Shown here: positions 17,125-25,486 of the stretch, one piece after another
Numbering within the stretch: position 1 is the first letter of the stretch
Layout: every line of letters begins with the position of its first letter
Source of the DNA: Phycisphaerae bacterium
GTDB taxonomy: Bacteria; Planctomycetota; Phycisphaerae; Phycisphaerales; UBA1924
Direction of reading: 5' to 3'
Assembly (NCBI GenBank): GCA_002706885.1
Contig: PAKY01000020.1
Span: 1 to 64,000 of the forward strand
DNA: 64,000 bases
Program-made: the position numbers and the translations under genes
The notes under the pieces: model-generated
The model's database searches: none
What the model was told of the DNA's origin: nothing
Seen by the model: only the letters and a program-made list of their open reading frames with translations

Positions 17125-18273
17125 ATGGCGAAGGGCGCTGGGCTCGAGGGGCTGGTCGCGGGTGAGACCTCGATCTGTCAGGTGCGGCAGGATGACCTGC
17201 TTTACCGCGGGTATTCGGTCAACGACCTCGCCGCCAACGCCACGTTCGAGGAGGTCGCGTTCCTGCTGCTCGTCGGGCACAAGCCGACGGCGGGCGAGCT
17301 GAAGCACTTCAAGGACGAGCTGGTCGCGGAGCGGTCGCTGGCGCCGCGCGTGATCGACTACCTGCGCTCGATCGGGCCGGAACTCAAGAACGGGCACGCG
17401 GTGCCGATGGACGTGGTGCGGACGGCGGTGAGCCTGATCGGGAACATCGATCCGGAGTCGCAGAGCCTCGATCCGGAGGCGGAGCTGCGCAAGGCGAAGC
17501 GGCTGCTCGCGAAGATTCCGACGATCATCGGTCACATGCAGAACGTGATCGACGGGCGGGACCTCGTCGCGCCCGAGACGGGCGGGAACCATGATCTGTC
17601 GCACGCGGCGAACCTGCTGTACCTGATCTCGGGGCAGACGCCGCCGCCCGAGTACGCGAAGACGATGGACGTGAGCCTGATCCTCTACGCGGAGCACGAC
17701 TTCAACGCGTCGACGTTCACGAGCCGGGTGATCTCGGCAACCCTGAGCGACATGCACGGCGCGGTGACGGGCGCCATCGCGGCGCTGAAGGGGGCGCTGC
17801 ACGGCGGGGCGAACGAGGCGGCGATGGAGATGATCAAGGAGGTCCGGGAGCACGTGGATCGGGGCGGGTCGGTCCAGTCGTTCATGGACCGCGCGTTCGA
17901 CGAGAAGCGCAAGCTCATGGGCTTCGGGCACCGCGTCTACAAGAACGGCGACCACAGGGCCCCGATCCTGCACGACCTCGGTCGCGAGATCGCGCAGGGC
18001 AAGGGCGGGGACGCGATGAAGTGGTTCGAGATCGGCGAGCAGATCCAGCAGATCATGCTCGAGCAGAAGTCGATCCATCCGAACGTCGACTTCCCGTGCG
18101 GGCTGACGTACTTCACGATGGGGATCCCGGTGCCGCAGTACACCCCGATCTTCGTGGCCGCCCGGGTGAGTGGGTGGGCGGCGCACATCATGGAGCAGCA
18201 CCAGAACAACCGCCTTATCCGTCCGCTCGCGGACTACCAGGGGCCGGACCTTCGCAAGTGGGCCGACGGCTGA
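17125..18273 (+). CDS. prpC: Citrate/2-methylcitrate synthase
   Basis: 382 residues from ATG 17125 (GGGACGGAC upstream). Condenses propionyl-CoA (or acetyl-CoA) with oxaloacetate. Citrate synthase signatures: GALHGGANEAAMEM with the first catalytic His, MGFGHRVYKNGDHRAPIL with the second, and an Asp near NVDFPCG. The short length and GLEGLVAGETSICQV start fit the PrpC/type II group. Because prpD and prpB are close, 2-methylcitrate synthase is the likelier role; sequence alone cannot exclude a main citrate synthase. Confidence 0.9.
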   Translation: MAKGAGLEGLVAGETSICQVRQDDLLYRGYSVNDLAANATFEEVAFLLLVGHKPTAGELKHFKDELVAERSLAPRVIDYLRSIGPELKNGHAVPMDVVRTAVSLIGNIDPESQSLDPEAELRKAKRLLAKIPTIIGHMQNVIDGRDLVAPETGGNHDLSHAANLLYLISGQTPPPEYAKTMDVSLILYAEHDFNASTFTSRVISATLSDMHGAVTGAIAALKGALHGGANEAAMEMIKEVREHVDRGGSVQSFMDRAFDEKRKLMGFGHRVYKNGDHRAPILHDLGREIAQGKGGDAMKWFEIGEQIQQIMLEQKSIHPNVDFPCGLTYFTMGIPVPQYTPIFVAARVSGWAAHIMEQHQNNRLIRPLADYQGPDLRKWADG

Positions 18274-18331
18274 TTCGACGATCGGCTGGGGCGTGGGGAA
18301 GGGCGTAGCATCGGCCCCCGCTCCCCACCGC

Positions 18332-18631
18332 ATGGAGATTCCGCCCGTGACCTGGTTCCACCGACTCCGTCTCCGCGTGCTCGCGATCGTTCTCGCGGGC
18401 GGGCTGGCCGTGTTCGCGATGATCTCGTGGCTCGCGCTCCCGGCGTTGCCCGTGATCGGTGTCGCGGTGATCACGGTCGCGGCGGTGGTGAACACGGTGA
18501 CGCACCGCCTCGCGAGCCCCGTATGCTGGCAGTGCGGCGAGGACATCGGCGAGGCGCCGAAGGGCGTGCATGGCGCGATGTGCCGGGGGTGCGGGGCGGT
18601 GAATCAGCAGGTGGGGACGAAGCGGGCGTAG
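18332..18631 (+). CDS. Small membrane protein with zinc ribbon
   Basis: 99 residues from ATG 18332. Two hydrophobic segments (about 14-32 and 35-52) are followed by CWQCGEDIGEAPKGVHGAMCRGCGA, two CxxC pairs that should bind one zinc. Function unknown. It lies 58 bases after prpC and just before another membrane protein, possibly co-transcribed with both. Confidence 0.65.
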   Translation: MEIPPVTWFHRLRLRVLAIVLAGGLAVFAMISWLALPALPVIGVAVITVAAVVNTVTHRLASPVCWQCGEDIGEAPKGVHGAMCRGCGAVNQQVGTKRA

Positions 18632-18643
18632 GGTGCGTCGGGC

Positions 18644-19282
18644 GTGGGCTTCCGAGACGAGTACGGCTTCGTCAGGCTGCCTCGGTGGACGTCGGACTAC
18701 AGCGTTCGGACGCGAGCGCGTATCGAGCCGCTTGGCGATGAGATCTTGTGCGTGACGCCGGGCGTCGCGTCACGGTCGATCGTGATGCTCTTCTTCTACG
18801 GTGTGGTCTCCGTTGGGCTGCTGCTGCTGCTGTGGCAGGCGATTGACTTGTTCGGCGCGGGCACGCCGCTCACGCTCTTGTGCGTGGTTTCGCTCGGGTT
18901 CTGCCTGACGCGAATCGTCTTCCTTGCGTTCGAGGTGGCCAATCCGCCGTGCGTTGTGTTCCGGGGATCAGACGGCGCGGCGTGCGAGACGCGCCTGCGG
19001 GATGCCCGATCCGGAATGTACCTCCTCGTGAATGAGGGTCAGGCTCGACTGGTGATCGGGCAGTTCAGCGTGATGGTGGCGTACACGAACTGGAAGATCT
19101 ATTCGAGCGACCGTGTCGCGGTCTGCCTGCACTTCGGCTCGACTTGTTTTCCGTTGTCGATGCTCGGCTCGCGCGACGAAGCGGCGGTGGACGAAGAGGG
19201 GGCGCGGTTGTCGGCGGCGCTCGGAGGGTTGGCCGTGAAGCGCATTCCGATGGTTGTTGCGCCGTGGCGTGTGCCGTGGTAG
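18644..19282 (+). CDS. Two-helix membrane protein of unknown function
   Basis: 212 residues from GTG 18644, 12 bases after the previous stop. Membrane helices at about 46-66 and 74-97. The C-terminal half is soluble and beta-strand-like, with no recognised motif (the whole layout resembles a PH-like bacterial membrane domain, but this is only an impression). Likely in one operon with the zinc-ribbon gene before it. Confidence 0.55.
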   Translation: MGFRDEYGFVRLPRWTSDYSVRTRARIEPLGDEILCVTPGVASRSIVMLFFYGVVSVGLLLLLWQAIDLFGAGTPLTLLCVVSLGFCLTRIVFLAFEVANPPCVVFRGSDGAACETRLRDARSGMYLLVNEGQARLVIGQFSVMVAYTNWKIYSSDRVAVCLHFGSTCFPLSMLGSRDEAAVDEEGARLSAALGGLAVKRIPMVVAPWRVPW

Positions 19283-19351
19283 CGCGGAGGCCCATCGCTG
19301 ACGCTCAGGGCTAGCGGTGCAAGCGTGGTGTGTTGATGTAGACGGCGCGTG

Positions 19352-19380
19352 AAAAAGCCCCAGGCTTGCGCCAGGGGCTT
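19352..19380 (-). terminator. GCCCCAGGC palindrome, copy 3, serving as terminator of trigger factor
   Basis: The same palindrome (19357-19378), extended by A-T pairs. On the minus strand it is followed by TTTTT (19356-19352). It begins 26 bases after the trigger-factor stop, so it has the form of an intrinsic terminator built from a repeat element. Confidence 0.7.
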
Positions 19381-19406
19381 GTAGGAGTCAGGCTTGTCTT
19401 TGTGCG

Positions 19407-20810
19407 TCAGGCGCTGGCGTGTTCGGCTTCGGCCTGTTCCTTGGCGAGCTTCTCGAACTCTTCGGCGGAGACCTCTTCGACGTTCGCCTTGGCGATGATG
19501 GCGTCGATGGTCTTGTGCTCGCGGATCTGGACGACGATCTGCTGGGCCTGGCCGCTCTGGATGAGGTGCTGGCGGAGCTCTTCGGGGCGCTGGCCCTGCT
19601 CGGCGGCCATCTGGGCGATGCGCCCGTTGACCTCCTGCTCGGTGACGCCGACCTTGAGGTCCTGCGCCGCCTGGTTGATGATGAAGAAGAGCTTGAGCTC
19701 GCGCTGGGCGCGGTCGGAGCTGCTCGAGCGGAACTCGGCGACGCGGCGCTCGATCTCCTGCTGGTCGACGCCGCGATACATAAGCTCGTAGCGGTAGCGC
19801 TCGATCGCGCGCATCGCCTGGACGGCGGTGAGGCGCTCGGGGAGCTCCATCTCCGTGTTGTCGAGGAGGTGGCGGGCGATCTGGTGACGCATGACCGTCT
19901 GCTGCTCGACGATGCCGCGCTGGTTGAGGCGGCTCTTGACGGCGTCCTTGAGCTGGTCCTCGGACTCCATGCCGTAGCGGGCGACGACGTCGGGGACCTC
20001 GGCGGGGATGATGCGGTCGACGCGGGTGACCTCGAAGGCCACGGTGAGGTCGACGCCTCGGAGGTCCTCGTTCTCGTGGTGCTCCGGGCCCTTGGCCTTG
20101 ATGGTGACGCTCTCGCCCGGCTTGGGGAGTCCGAGCTGGCTCGAGAAGTCGTCGACGACGACGCCGAGGATCATGCCGCGGCCGTTGTCCTCGGTGAGGG
20201 GGACGCGGACGACGCAGCCCTCGATGTTGTAGAACTCGGTCCCGTCGGGGCCGGTCATGACGCCGTTGCCCGTGAGGTAGTCGCCCGGTTCGGGCTCGTC
20301 GCGCTGCTCGAGGTCGCCCTCGTTGATGGCGATTTTGCCGATCTCCTCGTTGATGCGCTCGTCGGTGACTTCGAACTTGGGCTTCTTGATCTCGATGCCT
20401 TCGAGGCTGGGCATCTCGAATTCGGGCTGAACCTCGACCTCGACCTCGAAGCTGAGGGCCTTGCCGTCCTCGACCTCGATCTTGTCGATCATCTCGCTGG
20501 TGGGCTCACCGATGACCTTGAGCTCCTTCTCCTCGATCGCCTTGGAGTAAGCAGCGGAGATGAGCTGCTTCTTGGCCTCGTCGCGGATCGTCGAGCCGAA
20601 CTTCTTCTCGACGAGGCGCTTGGGTGCGCGGCCCTTGCGGAAGCCCGGGAGCTCGACCTCGGCGACGAGGGTGTCGAGCGAATCGACGAGGCGGGCGGAG
20701 ACGACGTCCGCGGGCACCTCGATGTTCAGTTTCTTACGGCTGGGGCCCGAGTCCTCGACTTTCACGTCGATGTTGAGGTCCTCGTGGGCTTCTGTGGTCT
20801 TCTTCGCCAT
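19407..20810 (-). CDS. tig: Trigger factor (ribosome-bound chaperone)
   Basis: 467 residues. Binds ribosomal protein uL23 at the exit tunnel and shields nascent chains. The signature GFRKGRAPKRL is at 56-66. The middle PPIase-like domain (about 165-265) is divergent, with EPEPGDYLTGNG and GCVVRVPL. The C-terminal helical chaperone arms fill 270-455. The tail is Glu/Ala-rich. Single gene with its own terminator on the left. Confidence 0.95.
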   Translation of the reverse strand: MAKKTTEAHEDLNIDVKVEDSGPSRKKLNIEVPADVVSARLVDSLDTLVAEVELPGFRKGRAPKRLVEKKFGSTIRDEAKKQLISAAYSKAIEEKELKVIGEPTSEMIDKIEVEDGKALSFEVEVEVQPEFEMPSLEGIEIKKPKFEVTDERINEEIGKIAINEGDLEQRDEPEPGDYLTGNGVMTGPDGTEFYNIEGCVVRVPLTEDNGRGMILGVVVDDFSSQLGLPKPGESVTIKAKGPEHHENEDLRGVDLTVAFEVTRVDRIIPAEVPDVVARYGMESEDQLKDAVKSRLNQRGIVEQQTVMRHQIARHLLDNTEMELPERLTAVQAMRAIERYRYELMYRGVDQQEIERRVAEFRSSSSDRAQRELKLFFIINQAAQDLKVGVTEQEVNGRIAQMAAEQGQRPEELRQHLIQSGQAQQIVVQIREHKTIDAIIAKANVEEVSAEEFEKLAKEQAEAEHASA

Positions 20811-20985
20811 CGGTCGTTCTCCGCGCGTAAAGGCCCCGCTCCGCCGGGACGCGCGTGCCGACCCGGAGCGGGAAACGAGCCGGAAGTGTAGATCCCCCGG
20901 GTCGCGTGGGATGGAAATCGAGAACAGCCGACCGATTGGCCGGCTGCTCTCCGGGAGAGTGGGATGCGTTTGGGACGAGCCGCGA

Positions 20986-21591
20986 TCAGGCGCGGCGGCG
21001 GCGGGCGACGACGCCGAGGCCCAGCGCCATCAAGGCGTTCGAGCCAGGGGCGGGTACCAGGTCGCCCGACACGAGAATCGTGTCGATGCCGAAGCGATCG
21101 CCCGATCCGACGACGCGGGTGATGAACCCGAAGTCGATGGCGTCGACCGAGGTGAGGTTGATCGTCAGGCTCTCCCAGTCGTCCGTGCTGTCGGTACCGG
21201 TGGGGAGACCGGTGAACGCGCGCTCACGGAGGCCGTTGAGCGTGTAGTCGATGTAGTCGCCGGTCTCGAAGCCGAACGCGTTGAACGCGAACGTGATCGA
21301 GACGTTCTCGTAGTTGGAGATGTCGAGGTCGTCGAAGCTCACGACATACTCGGCCGATCCGGTGTTGCGGCCGCCGAGGAAGTTGTCGCCCTCGTAGGCG
21401 CCCGTGATCTGGCCGTTCTCAGAGAGGATGTCCCAGATGCGCGTGCCGTCGACGCCGTAGAACTCGGGGTTCGTGGTGAACGCCCAGGTGTCGGTCGAGG
21501 CGCCCTCGAAGTCCTGGAACGCGATGACGTCGGCGTTGGCGGTGGACGCAACGATCGCGCCCGCCACGAGGGCGATGGTCCGGTGCTGCAT
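20986..21591 (-). CDS. Exported protein with PEP-CTERM-like sorting tail
   Basis: 201 residues; signal peptide 1-20 (ALVAGAIVASTANA). Beta-rich body with FQDFEGASTDTWAF near the start, typical of PEP-CTERM proteins with a jelly-roll-like domain. C-terminus VPAPGSNALMALGLGVVARRRRA: a PxP motif, hydrophobic helix and Arg cluster, expected to be cut by an exosortase. No exosortase is in the window. Biological role unknown. Confidence 0.8.
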   Translation of the reverse strand: MQHRTIALVAGAIVASTANADVIAFQDFEGASTDTWAFTTNPEFYGVDGTRIWDILSENGQITGAYEGDNFLGGRNTGSAEYVVSFDDLDISNYENVSITFAFNAFGFETGDYIDYTLNGLRERAFTGLPTGTDSTDDWESLTINLTSVDAIDFGFITRVVGSGDRFGIDTILVSGDLVPAPGSNALMALGLGVVARRRRA

Positions 21592-21901
21592 GTCTTTGCT
21601 CTCGCTTTCTCTCTCGGTCGCCGTTTCGGGCGAGCCAGATCCTCACACAAGCGTGGTCTCATGATCACGCCGGGCAAGGTTAGACCCGACTCCAGGGGGT
21701 AACGTTCACGCGGCGTGCAGTGTTGATGAAGACTTGGCGAAGGTCCATGTCACGCGCATCGAGTTGCGGCGTTCGGCGTCCGAGGCGCGGCGATCGGCGC
21801 GCAAGAAAGAACAACGCGGCCCACGGATCGAGGTCGATCCGGGGCCGCGTTGCTGGTCCTGCGATGGAGGGGAGAACCGCAGCGACTGTCTGAGATCGTG
21901 A
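21592..21901. other. Intergenic region with a terminator; no gene seen
   Basis: Holds the promoter region of the leftward gene at 20986-21591 and the terminator of the gene at 21902. No ORF with coding character. Confidence 0.6.
21797..21851 (-). terminator. Intrinsic terminator of the 21902 gene
   Basis: AACGCGGCC (21813-21821) pairs with GGCCGCGTT (21843-21851), with an inner stem GGATCG/CGATCC. On the minus strand it is followed by TGTTCTTTCTT. A terminator with the same outer stem follows the paralogue at 28080. Confidence 0.8.
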
Positions 21902-22549
21902 TCAGGCGCGGCGGCGGCGGGCGACGATCAGTCCGCCCGCGGCGAGGAGGCTGAGGGTTCCGGGCGAGGGGACGAAGGCGATGACCTCGAGATCGGCCTG
22001 GCCGTCGAAGCCGCTCGCGTTGGGGCGGTATTCGAACGCGCGGAAGAGGCCGTCAACGCCGCCCGCGAGATCGAAGCTGCTGACGTCGAGGCCGGCAAAG
22101 GTGTCGTTGCTGAACACGCCCTGATCGGTGGCGGCCGACAGCGAGAACGGCGCCCCGCCTCGCAGGCCTTCGCGGATCGCTGCGCCCGGAATGAGTGAGG
22201 CGGTATAGATGTCCGAGCCGCTGGTCAGCGTCAGGTCGCCTCCCGTCACGATGCCCTCGAGCAGTTCGATGGACAGCGTGAACATGAAGTCGTTCATCTC
22301 ACCGAGGCCGAGTTCGGCGGTCGGGAGTCCTGAGCGGTCTTCGGTGACGTCGAGGGTGGCGCCGAGCATGCCGCCGCCCGTGACGTTCAGGAAGCCGGTG
22401 TGGAGCTGGCCGCCGAACGCGCTGTTGACGCCCGACGCGTTCTGAGCCTGGATGTCGATGCCCTGGAAGTCGAACTGGATCTCCTGATCCGCGGCGAACG
22501 CGGCTCCGGAGGCCATCAGCAATGTGGCGGTGACAATGGTGCGTCTCAT
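21902..22549 (-). CDS. Exported protein with PEP-CTERM-like sorting tail (paralogue of 28080-28730)
   Basis: 215 residues; signal peptide ends AAFAADQ. Body starts EIQFDFQGIDIQAQN and has LDVTEDRSGLPTAELGLG and FRAFEYRPNASGFDG. The tail VPSPGTLSLLAAGGLIVARRRRA is of the sorting type. The protein at 28080-28730 shares these motifs along its whole length, so the two are paralogues about 6 kb apart, both leftward, with matching terminators. Function unknown. Confidence 0.8.
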   Translation of the reverse strand: MRRTIVTATLLMASGAAFAADQEIQFDFQGIDIQAQNASGVNSAFGGQLHTGFLNVTGGGMLGATLDVTEDRSGLPTAELGLGEMNDFMFTLSIELLEGIVTGGDLTLTSGSDIYTASLIPGAAIREGLRGGAPFSLSAATDQGVFSNDTFAGLDVSSFDLAGGVDGLFRAFEYRPNASGFDGQADLEVIAFVPSPGTLSLLAAGGLIVARRRRA

Positions 22550-22804
22550 CTGCGTCTCCCCGTCTAGCGAACGGACGACTTACGGCGAACAGATGGCCGT
22601 CAAGTCAGTGTCTATACGATACTTGGAGCGACAGCAGATGACATAAAATCACGCTTGATTCGGGGGATTTTCTCTGGCGGGCCGATGGATCAATGCTTTG
22701 TACGGCGTTGTTCCGGGGCGAATGCCCCCAGATTGCCGCGAATGGAAGCGTTATCAGCGTCGAATTCTGATCGGCGCGAAGGGCGGATATCATGTCGGCC
22801 CGTC

Positions 22805-22888
22805 GCCGGAGTGGCGGAATTGGCAGACGCGGTGGATTCAAAATCCACTTGGGTAAAACCAGTGCGGGTTCGAGTCCCGCCTCCGGCA
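22805..22888 (+). tRNA. tRNA-Leu (anticodon CAA)
   Basis: Acceptor GCCGGAG (22805-22811) pairs with CTCCGGC (22881-22887), discriminator A. Anticodon loop TTCAAAA gives CAA (reads UUG). Long variable arm as in class II tRNAs; T arm GCGGGTTCGAGTCCCGC. No CCA encoded. Confidence 0.97.
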
Positions 22889-22905
22889 TTCTGCGCGAGG
22901 GGTTC

Positions 22906-23667
22906 TCAGTCGGTCTGGACGGGCGTGAGGTCGTTCAGCCACTGGTCGAACCCGGTCTGTCCGCGGGCGAAGGCTGCTGAGGGAACAAGGGATTGATCGT
23001 CGAGCTTCGAGCCGAAATAGCGGCTGTCGGGGTCGGCGACGATCTCGCGGGCGTCGCCTCGGGCGCTGAGGTAGCGCCGGGCGAAGTCGGTCATGCGGAT
23101 TGGCTCCGGCCCGGCCAGGTCGATGGTCTCGTTGCGGGGCGGTTCGAGCGCGACACTCACGAGGTGCGCGGCGACGTCGTTCGCGGCGATGGGCCGCATC
23201 ATCGCGGGGGAGAGGCGGGCCTTGCCGTCGCTCGTCGAGGCGTCGGCTATGGCGCCCGCGAACTCGAAGAACTGCGTGGCGCGGACGATGGTGTAGGGAA
23301 GGGCGTTGTCGGTGATGAGGCGTTCCTGTGCGGCCTTGGCGCTGAGGTAGCCGTTCTCGGGCAGGCGGTCGGCGCCGACGATCGAGAGCAGGACGACGTG
23401 CGACACGTCTGCTTTTTCCGCGGCGGCGAGGATGTTGCTCGTCGACGTCTCGAAGAAGCGTCGGACGGCGTCGGGCTCGAAGGTCGGCGCGTTGGAGACG
23501 TCGATGACGACCGACGCGCCGCTGAGCGACTCCGCGAGTCCCTCGGCGGTGACGGTGTTGACGCCCGTTGACGGCGACGCGGCGATCGCCTCGTGTCTTT
23601 GCTCGGAGAGCAGTGACACCACGCGCGATCCGATCAGGCCTGTTCCGCCGATGACGACGATCTTCAT
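22906..23667 (-). CDS. NmrA-like NAD(P)-binding epimerase/reductase
   Basis: 253 residues. Rossmann start MKIVVIGGTGLIGSRVV, then VVIDVSNAPTFEP and IVRATQFFEF, typical of atypical short-chain dehydrogenases (NmrA/YwnB group). The active-site Tyr-Lys pair may be YLSAKAAQERL. Substrate unknown. It lies 87 bases downstream of the alpha/beta hydrolase in the same direction and so is probably under the same HxlR control. Confidence 0.85.
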   Translation of the reverse strand: MKIVVIGGTGLIGSRVVSLLSEQRHEAIAASPSTGVNTVTAEGLAESLSGASVVIDVSNAPTFEPDAVRRFFETSTSNILAAAEKADVSHVVLLSIVGADRLPENGYLSAKAAQERLITDNALPYTIVRATQFFEFAGAIADASTSDGKARLSPAMMRPIAANDVAAHLVSVALEPPRNETIDLAGPEPIRMTDFARRYLSARGDAREIVADPDSRYFGSKLDDQSLVPSAAFARGQTGFDQWLNDLTPVQTD

Positions 23668-23754
23668 GGCGTTTCTCCCTCCCGCGCGAGCGGCGCGGTT
23701 TGCGAACCGAAGAAACCGATCGTTGCGCGGCAGCGCGGCGATCGGCGGTGAGCG

Positions 23755-24714
23755 TTACGCGTTTGCGAACGCCCGCTTCAGGTGATCGATGGCCAGCGCG
23801 ATCGCGCTGCGGACGGCGGGCGTCTCGCGGATCGGGTTGAGCATGACGAAGTCGTGGATCGTCCCGAGGAATCGGACGGCCGAGACGTTCACGCCTGCGT
23901 CGGCGAGCTTGCGGGCGTAGCTCTCGCCCTCGTCGCGGAGGATGTCGTCGTCGGTGATGATCAGGGCGTCGGGAAGGCCCGCGAGTTGATCGGCGGTGGC
24001 GCGGTTCGGGAAGGCGATGTGGTCTTCAGAGCCGTCGAGGCCCTGCGCCTCGAACATCCAGCGCATGGTCGGGGCGGTGAGCCACGGGCCGTCGGCGAAC
24101 TCGCGCCACGAGCCGGTGTCGGTCGCGAAGTCGGTCACAGGGTAGAAGAGGACCTGGTAGCCGATGCGCGGTCCGCCGCGTTCCTTCGCGAGCAGGGTCA
24201 CCGCGGCGGCGATCTCACCGCCGACACTGTCGCCGACGATCGCGACGCGGTCCGGGTCGATCCCGACCTCGGAGGCGTGGTCGACGAGATACTCGAGGGC
24301 GCCGTAGGACTGCTCGATCTGAGTGGGGTGCTTGGCCTCGGGGGCGTTGATGTAGTCCACGAAGACGACGGCGGCGTTCGCGCCGACCGCGAGCTCGCGG
24401 ACGAGGCGGTCGTGGGTGACCTTGTCGCCGAGGATCCAGCCGCCGCCGTGTGTATACAGGATGGCGGGGAGGGGGAGGCTCTTGCTGTTGGGCGGACGGA
24501 CGACGCGGATGCGGGTCGTGCCGGTCGGGCCAACGGGCCACTCGGCGTCGAGGATGTCGGCTTCGGGCAGCTCGATCGGCTGGGCCTGGAGACCGGTCAG
24601 GACGGCGTGGGCGGCGTCGTAGTCGAGCGTATGGAGGGGCGGCGCGCCTTCGAGCGAGTCGAGGAAGGCCCGCGTGCGGGGTTCGACGGTGGGGTTGGCG
24701 AGTTGGGTGGTCAT
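23755..24714 (-). CDS. Alpha/beta hydrolase (hormone-sensitive-lipase type)
   Basis: 319 residues from ATG 24714. Oxyanion motif THGGGW, nucleophile elbow GDSVGG (usual GDSAGG), acid Asp near ITDDDILRDEG and His in LGTIHDFVML. These match the HSL/family IV esterases that act on short acyl esters. It is divergent from an HxlR regulator, with two palindromic operators in between, and probably forms an operon with the NmrA-like gene. Confidence 0.9.
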   Translation of the reverse strand: MTTQLANPTVEPRTRAFLDSLEGAPPLHTLDYDAAHAVLTGLQAQPIELPEADILDAEWPVGPTGTTRIRVVRPPNSKSLPLPAILYTHGGGWILGDKVTHDRLVRELAVGANAAVVFVDYINAPEAKHPTQIEQSYGALEYLVDHASEVGIDPDRVAIVGDSVGGEIAAAVTLLAKERGGPRIGYQVLFYPVTDFATDTGSWREFADGPWLTAPTMRWMFEAQGLDGSEDHIAFPNRATADQLAGLPDALIITDDDILRDEGESYARKLADAGVNVSAVRFLGTIHDFVMLNPIRETPAVRSAIALAIDHLKRAFANA

Positions 24715-24794
24715 GATCGGGCTCCTTGTGGCTTGCGGGCGTTCGGCCCGCGACCCGAACTCTCTTTCCGCCTCGGCTTCGGCCGTTGGCTTTG

Positions 24795-24809
24795 GTTGCA
24801 AATTGCAAC
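24795..24809. promoter_or_regulatory. HxlR operator, site 1
   Basis: GTTGCAA-A-TTGCAAC, a perfect palindrome. An identical 15-base site lies 38 bases away. It is in the divergent region between the hydrolase and HxlR genes. Confidence 0.8.
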
Positions 24810-24832
24810 CAAGAGAAGAATATTGCTCATCG

Positions 24833-24847
24833 GTTGCAAATTGCAAC
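24833..24847. promoter_or_regulatory. HxlR operator, site 2
   Basis: Second identical copy, 31 bases before the HxlR start. Centre-to-centre distance of 38 bases is not a whole number of helical turns of 10.5, so the two dimers would sit on partly different faces. Confidence 0.8.
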
Positions 24848-24878
24848 TAATGGACAAAGAATTTCTCGAGGTACACCC

Positions 24879-25343
24879 ATGAAGCGCTCTTCGCTCGCCG
24901 ACGCTCCGTGCCCGATCGCCCGTGGATACAACGCGATCGGTGACTGGTGGTCACTCCTGGTCGTTACGCACGTGGTCCTGCTCGGGCGCGGGCGGTTCAG
25001 TCAGATCCAGGATGAGCTGGGCATCGCCAAGAACATCCTGAGCAGTCGGTTGCGCAAGCTCGTGGACGAGGGGATCCTCGAGCGGGAGGCGGTCGCCGAG
25101 GGTGGGAATCGCCAGGTCTACGTCGCGACGGAGAAGGGGCGGGAGCTGTACAAGGTGCTGGTGCCGCTGATGCAATGGGGGCAGACCTACTTCTTCGAAG
25201 CGGACGACTGCCCGCGCGAGTTGGTCGACCGATCGACCGGGCTGGCGGTCGCGGAGGTGTCGATCCGGTCGGCGGACGGGCGCGAGCTGACGCTGGATGA
25301 TCTGCGGGTGCTGATGCACGACGGCGCGGATTCGAGCGCCTGA
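24879..25343 (+). CDS. HxlR-family transcriptional regulator
   Basis: 154 residues from ATG 24879. Winged helix with CPIARGYNAIGDWWSLLVV and IAKNILSSRLRKLVDEGIL, then a wing (VYVATEKGREL). The Cys at residue 11 is the position used for redox or electrophile sensing in some HxlR members (HypR, YodB). It probably represses itself and the divergent hydrolase-reductase pair through the two GTTGCAA palindromes. Confidence 0.93.
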   Translation: MKRSSLADAPCPIARGYNAIGDWWSLLVVTHVVLLGRGRFSQIQDELGIAKNILSSRLRKLVDEGILEREAVAEGGNRQVYVATEKGRELYKVLVPLMQWGQTYFFEADDCPRELVDRSTGLAVAEVSIRSADGRELTLDDLRVLMHDGADSSA

Positions 25344-25486
25344 TCGGCGGTCGTGGGCGGGCGTCGATCAGGTCCGGTTGACGCAAATGACGGCCGATTT
25401 GCGGATTGCGTGTCCGCTCGAGCTTCTGAATCTCGGACGGCATCTACAGGAATCGTCCAGTCCGTCAGATTCGGAAGGGTTTTGTC

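Noticed and set aside
19419-20891. 490-codon open frame opposite trigger factor
   Set aside because: Composition mirrors the antisense of tig; no domain, no start context.
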